64,000 bases of DNA from Microbulbifer sp. MKSA007 (lineage in GTDB: Bacteria; Pseudomonadota; Gammaproteobacteria; Pseudomonadales; Cellvibrionaceae): assembly GCA_032615215.1 (NCBI GenBank), contig CP128433.1, positions 4,510,501-4,574,500 on the forward strand, written 5' to 3'. The notes beneath the pieces are model-generated. The model saw only the letters and a list, made by a program, of their open reading frames with translations, had not been told where the DNA came from and searched no databases. Made by a program: the position numbers and the translations under genes. Positions 9,991 to 19,081 of the stretch are shown here, in pieces; positions within the stretch are counted from its first letter, which is position 1; every line of letters starts with the position of its first letter.

Positions 9991-10034
9991 ACTAAGGCCC
10001 TATTGCACCTAATGATAAGATAGGCTCAACAATC

Positions 10035-10054
10035 ATTCTATTTTTTAGAATGGT
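10035..10054 (+). promoter_or_regulatory. Candidate LysR-type operator upstream of doxX-like gene
   Basis: ATTCTATT-N5-GAATGGT, containing the interrupted palindrome CATTCTA/TAGAATG. The same 15 fixed bases with the same 5-base spacer occur at 12615-12634 ahead of the pirin gene. A half-site ATTCTAT follows at 10078-10084. The LysR gene between the two targets is the likely regulator. Inferred from sequence only. Confidence 0.5.
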
Positions 10055-10162
10055 TTGGTCGAATTTAACCAATTTTCATTCTATCGATCCTCTGTAAACT
10101 GCCTCTTACTCACAGCAGCGACTACTGAGTAGCGCAAAATTCACAGTTTTAGGAGCGATACC

Positions 10163-10597
10163 ATGAGCACATCCACTTTATCCACAAGCGCCAATATCGA
10201 CGGCAGCTCCCTGTTTTCCGCAAGTGCTGACTTGGCTGGCCGTATCAGCTTGGCGGCGATCTTCCTGTTGGCGGGAATGAACAAGATCCAAAATTATGAG
10301 GGCAGTGCTCAGTACCTAGCCTATGGCGGTCTGCCAGAATTTCTGCTGCCGCTTGTTATTCTATTTGAAATAGGTGGTGCGCTCGCACTAGTCGCCGGCT
10401 TCCAGGTTCGCCTGACCGCCTTGGCGTTTGCTGGCTTTAGCTTAGTTACTGCTGCCTTGTTCCATAACAATCTGGGCGATCAGATGCAGTTTTTGATGTT
10501 CTTCAAAAACCTGGCGATTGCCGGCGGCTTTTTGGTAGTGGCAGCCCATGGCGCCGGGCGTTTCAGCTTGGATCACCGCAAAAGCACCAAGCAATAA
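10163..10597 (+). CDS. DoxX family membrane protein
   Basis: ATG 10163 is preceded by AGGAGCGATACC. The 144-residue product has four hydrophobic helices. It shows the DoxX pattern: LAGRISLAAIFLLAGMNKI in helix one, an inter-helix YLAYGGLPEFLLPLVILFEIGGALALVAG, and a late FKNLAIAGGFLVV. DoxX proteins are inner-membrane proteins often linked to thiol or electrophile stress. It lies 39 bases ahead of a glutathionyl-hydroquinone reductase gene, so the two probably form an operon. Biochemical role not established. Confidence 0.88.
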   Translation: MSTSTLSTSANIDGSSLFSASADLAGRISLAAIFLLAGMNKIQNYEGSAQYLAYGGLPEFLLPLVILFEIGGALALVAGFQVRLTALAFAGFSLVTAALFHNNLGDQMQFLMFFKNLAIAGGFLVVAAHGAGRFSLDHRKSTKQ

Positions 10598-10636
10598 ATT
10601 CCTCTGGACCAGAAAATACCGATTGTGGAGTAAAAA

Positions 10637-11608
10637 ATGGGACTGTTAGTCAATGGCCAGTGGCACGACCAGTGGTACGACACCGAGAATTCCGGTGGGA
10701 GCTTTAAGCGCGAAGCGGCGCAACTGCGCAATTGGGTGACTGCTGATGGCAGTGCAGGTCCCAGTGGTGACAGCGGCTTTAAGGCGGAGTCTGGCCGCTA
10801 TCACCTATATGTTTCACTGGCCTGCCCTTGGGCCCATCGCACCCTTATTTTCCGCAAGCTGAAGAAACTGGAAGAGCATATCGATGTTTCGGTAGTAAGC
10901 CCCGATATGCTCGATCAGGGATGGAGCTTTAACGTCGACGAAGGTAGCAGCGGGGACACTCTGTTTAGCTATCAGTTTATGCACCAAGTATACACTCGTA
11001 ACAAGTCTGACTACTCGGGCCGGGTGACGGTACCAGTACTCTGGGATAAACAAAAAAACTGTATCGTTAGCAATGAGTCCTCTGAAATTATCCGCATGTT
11101 CAACAGCGCGTTTAATACCATTACCGGCGATACACAGGACTTTTTCCCCGAAGAGAAGCAGCAGGATATAGATACCATTAATCAACTGGTCTATGAGAAT
11201 ATAAACAACGGAGTTTATCGCTGCGGCTTTGCCACAACCCAGGAAGCCTACGAGAATGCTTACTATAATTTATTCTCTGCTTTAGACCAGGTTGAGAAAA
11301 TTTTAGGGGAACAGCGCTATCTGGTCGGAACAGAAATTACCGAGGCAGATTGGCGACTGTTCACTACCCTTATTCGCTTTGATGCTGTCTATCATGGACA
11401 CTTCAAGTGCAACCGCCAGAGACTGGAGGACTTTCCTAATCTGCGTAACTATGTACGCGAGCTATACCAGTGGCCGAAAGTTGCTGAAACAGTAAATTTC
11501 CACCATATTAAACGTCATTACTACTTTAGCCATACATCGATCAACCCAACCCAGGTTGTACCTGTAGGGCCGGAAATCGATTACAACAGCTCTCACAACC
11601 GCAGCTAA
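10637..11608 (+). CDS. yqjG: Glutathionyl-hydroquinone reductase (Xi-class GST, YqjG-like)
   Basis: ATG 10637 follows GGAG. The 323-residue length is typical of this class, which is longer than ordinary GSTs. The active-site motif is C63-P64-W65 in SLACPWAHRT, the Xi-class signature; the Cys attacks glutathionyl-hydroquinones and releases the hydroquinone and GSSG. The C-terminal helical domain carries FVGTEITEADWRLFTTLIRFD-like sequence with conserved Tyr residues. DoxX, this enzyme, a LysR regulator and pirin recur together in proteobacteria in my experience, and here the LysR and pirin genes follow directly. The cluster probably serves quinone or electrophile detoxification. Confidence 0.92.
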   Translation: MGLLVNGQWHDQWYDTENSGGSFKREAAQLRNWVTADGSAGPSGDSGFKAESGRYHLYVSLACPWAHRTLIFRKLKKLEEHIDVSVVSPDMLDQGWSFNVDEGSSGDTLFSYQFMHQVYTRNKSDYSGRVTVPVLWDKQKNCIVSNESSEIIRMFNSAFNTITGDTQDFFPEEKQQDIDTINQLVYENINNGVYRCGFATTQEAYENAYYNLFSALDQVEKILGEQRYLVGTEITEADWRLFTTLIRFDAVYHGHFKCNRQRLEDFPNLRNYVRELYQWPKVAETVNFHHIKRHYYFSHTSINPTQVVPVGPEIDYNSSHNRS

Positions 11609-11709
11609 AAACCCTTGCCTATCCAGCCTGGGCCAGTCAGGATATTCAGGGCTGCCCCAGGCTCCTTAAACCTTGGAACAGCCCTTCGCAGCCTTCAAAG
11701 AGTACCCAG

Positions 11710-12612
11710 ATGCAAAAAACCACTCTGGAACAGTGGCGAATGTTTAAAGCTGTCGCAGATGCCGGCGGCTTTAATCAGGCCTCTTCCCACGTTCACAAAA
11801 GCCAGTCCAGTATTCACAATGCAGTTAGCAATCTGGAAGCTGCTCTCGGTGTGAAATTGTTTGAAGTCTCGGGTAGAAAAGTAGTAATTACTGAAGCCGG
11901 TAATTTAATGCTACGCCGGGGCCAATACCTGCTGGATGAAGTCTCACGTATTGAGGATATTGCCGGCTCCCTTAACCGGGGAGTGGAATCCGAGCTGCGC
12001 ATTGCCGTAGATGGCGCCTTTCCCCAAAGTGTCGTTTTTCAGGCTCTGGAGAGAGTTTCCGCAATTTATCCACAAGTGAATATTGATATCGTTGATACCG
12101 TACTATCCGGCACTAATGAGTTGATCCAGGAGGGGCTGGTAGATCTGGGACTTTCCGCCTTCCGCATGAAGAATGCCCTCAACGATGAGATTTGTCGCAT
12201 CGAATTTGTGGCTGTAGCCCATAAGAACCATCCACTGCATCAGCTGGGATACGAGCTGAGCTATGAAGACTTGAAGTCCTATCGCCAGATTATTGTGCGG
12301 GACTCCGCACTACAGACCAATAGGGATTCCGGCTGGCTGGGGGCAGAGCAACGCTGGAAAGTGGGCAGTTTACGGGCATCCGTGGATTTAATTGTACAGG
12401 GGCTGGGGTTCGCCTGGCTGCCACTGCCAATGGTCTCAAAGCTACTCGAGAATGGCACTCTAAATCGACTCCCCTTGAAAAATGGCGGAGTGCGCTCCAG
12501 CAGTTTTTACCTGAACTTTAAAGACCAGGATAAATTAGGCCCCGTGGCGAGGGAGTTTATTGGCGAGCTTCGATTACTCACTTTAGATATGCCCACTTCT
12601 GAGGAAGGCTGA
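11710..12612 (+). CDS. LysR family transcriptional regulator
   Basis: A 300-residue LysR-type regulator. The N-terminal winged helix-turn-helix spans about residues 5-65 (FKAVADAGGFNQASSHVHK then QSSIHNAVSNLEAALGVKLF), followed by a linker helix and a substrate-binding domain. It sits between the yqjG-like gene and the pirin gene in the same orientation. The matching putative operators at 10035 and 12615 suggest it controls both flanking units. The start ATG has only a weak ribosome binding site. Inducer unknown. A decayed copy of its 3' end lies near 14636-14730. Confidence 0.92.
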   Translation: MQKTTLEQWRMFKAVADAGGFNQASSHVHKSQSSIHNAVSNLEAALGVKLFEVSGRKVVITEAGNLMLRRGQYLLDEVSRIEDIAGSLNRGVESELRIAVDGAFPQSVVFQALERVSAIYPQVNIDIVDTVLSGTNELIQEGLVDLGLSAFRMKNALNDEICRIEFVAVAHKNHPLHQLGYELSYEDLKSYRQIIVRDSALQTNRDSGWLGAEQRWKVGSLRASVDLIVQGLGFAWLPLPMVSKLLENGTLNRLPLKNGGVRSSSFYLNFKDQDKLGPVAREFIGELRLLTLDMPTSEEG

Positions 12613-12614
12613 GT

Positions 12615-12634
12615 ATTCTATTGATACGAATGGT
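12615..12634 (+). promoter_or_regulatory. Candidate LysR-type operator upstream of pirin gene
   Basis: ATTCTATT-N5-GAATGGT, identical in all 15 fixed positions to the site at 10035-10054. A half-site ATTCTATT follows at 12691-12698. The site starts two bases after the LysR stop codon. Confidence 0.5.
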
Positions 12635-12721
12635 AAGATTCTTTTTACCCAATATTCCCTTATACCGCAAAAGACTATCATAGCCCTAACATTCTATTTA
12701 CTGCACTAATAGGAGCTGGCT

Positions 12722-13417
12722 ATGTATTACTTCAGACCGTCACATGAACGCGGTCAAGCCCGATTTGGCTGGCTGGACAGCAAGCACACCTTTTCATTTG
12801 GGCACTATTACGACCCAAAACACATGGGTTTTTCTGCACTGCGCGTTATCAACGATGATACAGTAAAAGCAGGGGCCGGATTTGACACCCATGGACATCG
12901 GGATATGGAAATTATTTCCTATATTCTTGAAGGTGCTATCGAACATCGGGATAGTGAAGGCAATCACTTTGTCGTTCCCGCTGGCGAAGTTCAGATAATG
13001 AGCGCCGGAACCGGAATTACCCATTCCGAGTTCAATCACTCGAAAACAAAAAAATTGAAGTTTCTTCAAATCTGGATTCAGCCAAATCAGAGGGGTATTC
13101 AACCTGTCTATGAGCAAAGGACAATAAACCAAACGAGCATGCTGACTCCATTGGTAACACCCAGTGGTCGAGATAATTCGTTAAAAATCCATCAGGATAC
13201 CAGCCTATATCGTCTTCAAATAGAGCCTGGAGAGATTCTACAATTGGATACATTGCAGCGCCCTGGCTACCTACATATCATAGATGGAGACATCATTATT
13301 AAAAATAATCGCCAGTTAAGTGCCGGGGATGGTCTAGGCATATTTAAAGAAATAATAAGGCTAAAAGCAGCAACAGATGGAGCAACGGCATTATGGTTTG
13401 ATTTGCCTATAGTCTAA
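12722..13417 (+). CDS. Pirin family protein (YhhW-like)
   Basis: A 231-residue bicupin starting at ATG 12722, 8 bases after AGGAG. The N-terminal cupin carries the pirin signature HGHRDMEIISYILEGAIEHRDS with metal-binding His residues, then VQIMSAGTGITHSEFN. Bacterial pirins of this length bind a metal, and E. coli YhhW can oxidise quercetin; the true substrate here is unknown. It is the last gene of the DoxX/GST/LysR group and shares a candidate operator with it. A hairpin follows at 13435. Confidence 0.92.
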   Translation: MYYFRPSHERGQARFGWLDSKHTFSFGHYYDPKHMGFSALRVINDDTVKAGAGFDTHGHRDMEIISYILEGAIEHRDSEGNHFVVPAGEVQIMSAGTGITHSEFNHSKTKKLKFLQIWIQPNQRGIQPVYEQRTINQTSMLTPLVTPSGRDNSLKIHQDTSLYRLQIEPGEILQLDTLQRPGYLHIIDGDIIIKNNRQLSAGDGLGIFKEIIRLKAATDGATALWFDLPIV

Positions 13418-13434
13418 TATTCATAACCTCACTA

Positions 13435-13457
13435 GGCTACTGGCCCACAGAGTAGCC
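13435..13457 (+). terminator. Hairpin after pirin gene
   Basis: GGCTACT (13435-13441) pairs with AGTAGCC (13451-13457), a 7-bp stem with a 9-nt loop, between the convergent pirin and beta-helix genes. There is no clear T-tract. Confidence 0.4.
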
Positions 13458-13472
13458 CCCTGACAACACTAA

Positions 13473-14296
13473 CTAATCAATACAAGAATTATTTGCTGTA
13501 CCAAAATCATTATTTATCCACTGAAATCGCCCACAAGGAATAGTATTTTGATCACTCAAATCATCTCCAGAATTATCTCGCGCAGTACTATTAAAAATCA
13601 ATCCACCTGACATAGAACTGGCTTCAGCTAGTATTCCATCAACACCATTATCATTGGCCGTAACACTATCTAAGGTAATATTATTAGCGGTTGTAATTAC
13701 GAAACCCGATCCGGAGTTTGATAGAGCGCTACTTTGTTTAATATAATTATTATTTCCAGAAATCTCCACACCTGACTGTGTATTCTTTTCAAATGCAGAA
13801 AGTATAATCTGATTATTCGCGCCAGCCAGCCTAACCCCAACACCACCATTACCAATAGTAGAGGAACCAGAAATAACATTGTAAATAAAATTAGTATCAG
13901 AAATAACGGAAATACCAGAAAAATTATTAAGAACTACTGTTATAAATTCCAAATAGTGCCCCCCACTCCCTCTACAGAAATGCCAACATCACAAGATTCA
14001 ACACTTCCCGCGCCGAGAGAACTATCTGAAAGCGTCCTTCCTGACCCTAGTATTTGCACCCCTATCCCAGCCCCATTGCAGCTAATAGTATAACCATTTA
14101 AATCCAAGGATCCTGCATCAGTGATAGTAACAGCGGGACTTGTAGCACATGCAACAATAGATGCATCCAGAGTCTCTGGAGTAGTAACCGTGTCACCGCA
14201 GCTTACCGCGAAGGCGGCACCCGCCAGTGAAAAAGCTGAAACACCAGATATCGTTAAAAGCGTAAATCTTGTGAGGTTAGCACATTCAGTTTTCAT
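13473..14296 (-). CDS. Secreted right-handed beta-helix repeat protein, copy 1 (frameshifted as sequenced)
   Basis: The N-terminal frame (14296 down to 13940) has a signal peptide (LTISGVSAFSLAGAAFA) and then VSCGDTVTTPETLDASIVAC and SAVTITDAGSLDLNGY-type repeats. The remainder reads in another frame from about 13964 to the stop at 13473. One extra base in the C6 run at 13959-13964 (G6 on the coding strand) fuses them into about 274 residues, giving VEGVGGHYLEF, which aligns with VEGVGAHFIQN in copy 2. The repeats (GVGVRLAGANNQI, GVEISGNNNYI, SGFVITTANNITL) are typical of NosD/pectate-lyase-like beta-helices. The C-terminus has a Cys pair within FGTANNSCID. Catalytic function cannot be assigned. 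Confidence 0.65.
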
Positions 14297-14462
14297 ATCA
14301 TTTCATCCAATCATAATTAATTACTACAAAGCCTGGAATTTTCGAGGCTATTGATAGTGTGACAGAGAGCTAGGATTTATCTATGGGATCTCCTTCCCAA
14401 TTAAACGTGAATTAAATGTCTCGTAAAGTGAATGAAAAATATGCCCCGCACAAGATGGTCAT

Positions 14463-14504
14463 TCCTAGTGGTAGTATTCAGAATTCTGAATACTACCACT
14501 AGGA
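14463..14504. repeat. Perfect 42-bp palindrome
   Basis: Two 21-base arms starting TCCTAGTGGTAGTATTCAGA meet at a central GAATTC (14481-14486) with no spacer. All 21 pairs match by inspection. It lies in the non-coding DNA between the two beta-helix genes. The outer sequence TACTACCACTAGGAG (14491-14505) matches TACTACCAATAGGAG at 57523-57537 in 14 of 15 positions. Confidence 0.85.
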
Positions 14505-14735
14505 GACCCGCCAATATTTGAAGAGTTGGTCTATTATGATGTGCCATTTCCAAGTCTCGGAATCGATTACTTTAAAAATGGCCAACTCATTATCCAATAC
14601 CTAGATCCCCCCTAACTGCAACCTTTAACACCTACCCTTAAAAAGGCGGAGTTCGGACCTACAGCTTTTACCCGAACTTTAAAGATCTCGATAAACAGGA
14701 GTCTTTGAAATATAGATTTTGGCGAGTTAAGCTTG
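14505..14735 (+). pseudogene. Decayed LysR C-terminal fragment
   Basis: Bases 14645-14694 align with the 3' end of the intact LysR gene (12484-12534), sharing GGCGGAGT and GAACTTTAAAGA. The motif GGCGAG follows 76 bases later here and 78 bases later there. The preceding stretch (14520-14627) also reads like a LysR substrate-binding tail (VPFPSLGIDYFKNGQL) but ends in TAA. No intact frame remains. It is either an old local duplication or a remnant of a second LysR gene. Confidence 0.45.
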
Positions 14736-14868
14736 CCAACAAGTTATATAGATACTGCTGTCCCAATGTGACATAGAAATTAGCTTATTTTTATGTCTTG
14801 CAATAACACCTAAACTTGCGTCAACCAAACCAAATACATCTGCAAAGAATATCAACCCCATAACCCTC

Positions 14869-15656
14869 CTATTGGATGCACGAATCATTAGAGCTGCCAA
14901 AGGTATTTGAAATCCATACATTATTCACACAGGCAGGATTATTTTGGTCCCTAAGGTCCGTATTACCACTATCATTCACCTCATTCCCTGTAATAACATT
15001 ACCATGCTGATCATCTGCCTCCAATAGAATTCCATTTGTTCCATTTTCATCCAATGAATTCCCAACAATTAGATTATTATCTGCATCTGAAATCACAATT
15101 CCGTTATCATCATTTAGTTGATATTCACTTGAACTTATTACATTGCTACTTCCAGAAACTTCCATACCGGAAGAATTATTAGCGCTTATTTCTGCATTTA
15201 TTACTTGGTTAAAGTCACCCAAAACCCGGACACCCACACCGGAATTAAAACTTGAAAATAAATCCAAAACAACATTATTGTTACTTGTAATTGCAACACC
15301 AGAATTAGAATTACTCATGACACTTACATTTTGAATAAAATGCGCTCCAACCCCTTCAACGGAGACACCTGTTGCACAATTCTCTATAAACCCTCCCCCT
15401 CTGAGTTACTCAGAATCCTTCCAGCACCTTGCAGATTTACGCCCACCCCAGAACCATTACAGCTAATTGAGTAACCATTTAAATCCAATGTTCCAGCATC
15501 AGTAATAGTGACCGCAGGGCTTACGGCGCATGACTCTATCGCCCCTTCCAAAATTTCCGGTACAGTTACAACATCCCCACAGCTCACAGCAGAAACACCA
15601 CTGGACAGAAAAACAGCAGAAGCTCCCACTGCAGCTAAGCATGCCAATTTCAACAT
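14869..15656 (-). CDS. Secreted right-handed beta-helix repeat protein, copy 2 (frameshifted as sequenced)
   Basis: Paralogue of the gene at 13473. The signal peptide (ACLAAVGASAVFLSSGVSA) is followed by VSCGDVVTVPEILEGAIESC and TDAGTLDLNGYSISCNGSG, nearly the same as copy 1. The frame stops after ILSNSEGEGL at a run that is C5 on the plus strand (15395-15399). Adding one base restores GGGFIENCATGVSVEGVGAHF and joins the downstream frame, for about 262 residues. Further repeats and the C-terminal Cys motif FGSSNDSCIQ follow. Probably exported; ligand or substrate unknown. Confidence 0.65.
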
Positions 15657-16004
15657 ATCTATTCTCCTATGTTATATTCCACACTTCTTCATTGTGCATA
15701 AATACTTGCGACTCAATAACAGGAACAGTGTGAGGGGAATGGGGTATTTATCTATAGGATATTTTTCTTAATTATTAATCCAAGTAATTGGATAAAATTA
15801 TAAGAATACAAATCCGCTGCCGCCTTTAGCATTAATCATCATACTCTTTCGAGATCCCGGTTTGACCTCTCAGATTATTCACCTGATACGGACAATCAAG
15901 AGTAATTTGATCCTAAGCACTCTAGCTCAGGAATAACACCTAAACTATTACCCTGGCAGTGAATCACTACTGTATATAGGCATCGAGTCACCAGGGATAA
16001 AATA
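15657..16004. other. Divergent intergenic region
   Basis: Between the minus-strand beta-helix gene and mnhA. No gene-like frame is seen. It must contain the mnh operon promoter, which I could not place with confidence. Confidence 0.4.
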
Positions 16005-18289
16005 ATGGAATCAGAAGGCGACATGGAAAGTCGCAATGGCGATAAAAAAACGCCGGGAAGATGGATCTCCCTACTTTCTTCGATCCCTCCGGCCATTATT
16101 GCCTTGTCATTGCTTTTTCATCTGCCCGATATTTCCGCTGGTAGAGAGTTTTCTTTTGGCATTAGCTGGGTTCCAGAACTTGGCGTATCCCTACGCTTCT
16201 ATATTGATGGCCTCAGCTTTTTATTTGCCTTATTAATCAGCGGTATCGGCTTTTTCATCACCATTTACGCCGCTGAGTATTTACGCGGCAATCCACTATT
16301 GCGGCGCTTCTTTCTCTATCTCTATCTCTTTATGGTCGGAATGCTGGGGTTGGTATTGGCATCCGATCTCATTACTTTATTTGTGTTTTGGGAAGTGACG
16401 ACGGTCGCAAGTTACCTCCTGATTGGCTTTAACCACTCCAGTGCTGTTGCACGACGCTCAGCTTTACAGGCTTTACTAGTGACCGCCTTAGGGGGCTTTG
16501 CTTACTAACTGCTTTCCTATTAATGGGAGAGATTGTCGATAGCTATGATCTTGAAGAATTGTTAATTAAAGGGGAACAGATTAAATCCAGTTCACTGTAT
16601 CTTCCTATCTTGATACTGGTACTTATCGGAGCATTCTCAAAGTCGGCACAGCTGCCCTTCCATTTTTGGTTGCCCAATGCCATGGCGGCGCCAACACCGG
16701 TGAGCGCATATCTACATTCCGCCACTATGGTCAAAGCCGGTATTTACCTTCTTGCGCGCCTACATCCGGTACTGGCTCACACTGAATACTGGGAGTGGAT
16801 TTTAACCTGCACCGGTATTGCCACTGCCGCAGTAGCGGCATTGGCCGCCCTGCGTCAAACAGACCTGAAACTGGCCCTCGCTTATACCACCGTGATCGCT
16901 CTGGGCACTATCACCATGTTTCTGGGTTCTGATGCTTCAGCTGCCGTCGCCGCTGCAATTACTTTCTTGCTGGTTCACTCTTTTTATAAAGCCGCACTGT
17001 TTATGGTGGTGGGCATTATCGATCGGCAGACAGGTACTCGAGATTTAACCAAGCTTCATGGCCTGGCGAAGTTATTGCCCTTTGCTTTTATAGCTGCACT
17101 GGCTTCAGCCCTATCCATGGCCGGATTCCCGCCGTTCCTTGGATTTATTGGTAAAGAACTTAAATATGAAGGTGCACTGGCGGTAGCTTCAGAGCCCGCA
17201 CTGGTGGGCACAGCAGCAATTTTTGCCAATGCGGTAACGGTGACAGTAGCCGGCATGGTGGCCATCAAACCTTTCTTTGGCCCTCCCCCAAAAGATTCCA
17301 GCCGTATTCGCCGGGCAGCTCCCGGTTTGTGGATAAGCCCAATAGTTTTAAGCGCCTTCGGCCTCACATTTGGCTTAGCCCCGGACTTAGTAGGAGGCGG
17401 ACTGGTGGAACCGGCACTAACGGCGATACTCGGACTTCCAGAAACCATCGACCTAAAACTCTGGCACGGTATTAACATTCCGCTCCTGATGAGCATTCTT
17501 ACTTTTGTGCTCGGGGTGCTCATGTATGTCAATCTAAAACGTATGCGCGCCTGGCTAAACTGGGATTTTACCCATGCGCCAACTAGCGCCGATTTACTAT
17601 GGGATAAATCCTTAGAACTATTAAAAGCTTTTGCCGCACTGCAAACACGCATATTGCAAAATGGAATTATGCGTCGTTATCTCACAGTCATTTTTGTTAC
17701 GCTCTCGATGGCCCTTTTTTATGCCTTTGTTCATACAGGCCACTTCTCACTGGAATACACCGCACCACGACTCAATTTAAAAGAGTGGGCAGCCATACTG
17801 CTGACGGTAGGAGGTACGTTTACTGCGGGTTTTGCGCGTAAACCTCTCACCGCCATTTGCGCTCTCGGCGCTCTCGGTGTGGGTATCGCTCTAATTTATC
17901 TCTTCTTTGGTGCACCGGATGTGGCCATTACACAGATTCTGGTGGAAACACTCTACCTGGTATTAATTGCTGCGATTCTTCCACGTCTGCCCGTATTTAC
18001 TCCCGGCAAGAAGGAAGGCTTTCGTCCCAGGGATGCACTGCTCGGTGCCACAGTTGGCCTTTTATTTACCATTAGTATTCTGGTGGTTCTGCAAACCCCA
18101 TTCGAGAGCCCTGTGAGTGAATTCTACAAGGAAGCCGCAGTACCCGAGGCTCATGGGCGCAATATCGTTAATGTCATTCTGGTGGACTTCCGGGCCCTGG
18201 ATACTTTCGGGGAGATTATTGTGGTGTTTACCGCAGCTGTCGCTGCGGTGACTTTACTCGGTCATCATTTAAGACGGGGCAAGCAGTGA
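16005..18289 (+). CDS. mnhA: Na+/H+ antiporter subunit A (frameshifted as sequenced)
   Basis: First gene of a seven-gene Mrp/Mnh operon. The frame from ATG 16005 runs through FALLISGIGFFITIYAAEYL and WEVTTVASYLLIGFNH, which are complex-I-like proton-antiporter sequences, then breaks at a G5 run (16491-16495). Adding one G gives ALGGLCLLTAFLLMGEIVDS and joins the next frame. The restored protein is about 761 residues, the length of full MrpA, which includes the C-terminal MrpB-like domain (FFGAPDVAITQILVETLYLV and DTFGEIIVVFTAA). MrpA and MrpD are the ion-translocating subunits. Because the rest of the operon is intact apart from mnhD, the break is probably a sequencing error. Confidence 0.88.
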
Positions 18290-18705
18290 ATTCTATTATC
18301 CTACAGACAGCGACCCGTGTGTTGGTAGCCCTGATCTTGGTCTTCTCCATTTATATGCTGTTGCGTGGACACAATTATCCCGGAGGCGGATTTATTGCTG
18401 GATTAATTGCCGCTTCTGCTTTTGCCTTATTTGCCATGGCTTGGGGTATGGAGGCGGCACAAAGTGCTCTGCGCATACCTCCAGGGACCCTCGCCGCCTG
18501 GGGAGTTGTCATCGCCGGATTATCTGGATTGATGGCTCTATTTTGGGGAGACGGTCCCTTTTCCGGACAGTGGTTTGCCATAGTAGGCAGCAAGGAAGAT
18601 GGCGGAATCATTATCAGCAATCTTTTGTTTTTTGATATTGGGGTTTACCTGACAGTACTTGGAGCCGTTCTCACACTCATTTTTTCTTTGGAAGAGGCCA
18701 GTTGA
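18286..18705 (+). CDS. mnhB: Na+/H+ antiporter subunit B
   Basis: GTG start within GTGA, overlapping the mnhA stop by 4 bases, which indicates translational coupling. The 139-residue product has four hydrophobic helices and the MnhB signature LRGHNYPGGGFIAGLIAASAFAL. Its last helix contains ISNLLFFDIGVYLTVLGAVLTL. It is a small membrane subunit of the Mrp complex. Confidence 0.93.
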   Translation: MNSIILQTATRVLVALILVFSIYMLLRGHNYPGGGFIAGLIAASAFALFAMAWGMEAAQSALRIPPGTLAAWGVVIAGLSGLMALFWGDGPFSGQWFAIVGSKEDGGIIISNLLFFDIGVYLTVLGAVLTLIFSLEEAS

Positions 18706-18706
18706 T

Positions 18707-19081
18707 ATGGAGTCTCCCCTCGCCGTTGTCGTCGGTATTCTGATTGCTACCGGCGTATATTTGATGCTTGCCCGCCATCTCTTGCACTATCTATTTGGCT
18801 TGGTACTAATTAGCAATGCCGCCAACCTGGCAATTTTTATCGCCGGGCGGTTGACTCGCGCCTCACCACCCCTGGTACCCGAGGGCCAGGAAGCCCCACA
18901 AATTATCGTTGCCAACCCCCTACCCCAGGCCCTGATCCTAACTGCGATCGTAATTGGCTTCGGCCTGCTGGCCTTTGCCCTGGCCCTGATCGCCCAGGCT
19001 TACCGTGAGCTGGGTACATTGGATGTGGATAGCATGCGTATTGCCGAGCCTGTCAAACCCAAGAGGAAGAAGACTACTTGA
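18707..19081 (+). CDS. mnhC: Na+/H+ antiporter subunit C
   Basis: ATG 18707 lies one base after the mnhB stop, with GAGG upstream in the end of mnhB. The 124-residue product is NuoK-like with three helices. It carries LLHYLFGLVLISNAANLAIF and PLPQALILTAIVIGFGLLAF, the conserved MrpC/NuoK helices. The C-terminal tail is basic (KPKRKKTT). Confidence 0.93.
   Translation: MESPLAVVVGILIATGVYLMLARHLLHYLFGLVLISNAANLAIFIAGRLTRASPPLVPEGQEAPQIIVANPLPQALILTAIVIGFGLLAFALALIAQAYRELGTLDVDSMRIAEPVKPKRKKTT

Noticed and set aside
14812..15946. Repeated 15-mer AATAACACCTAAACT at 14812 and 15932
   Set aside because: One or two such matches are expected by chance in a window this size, and the flanks do not align.
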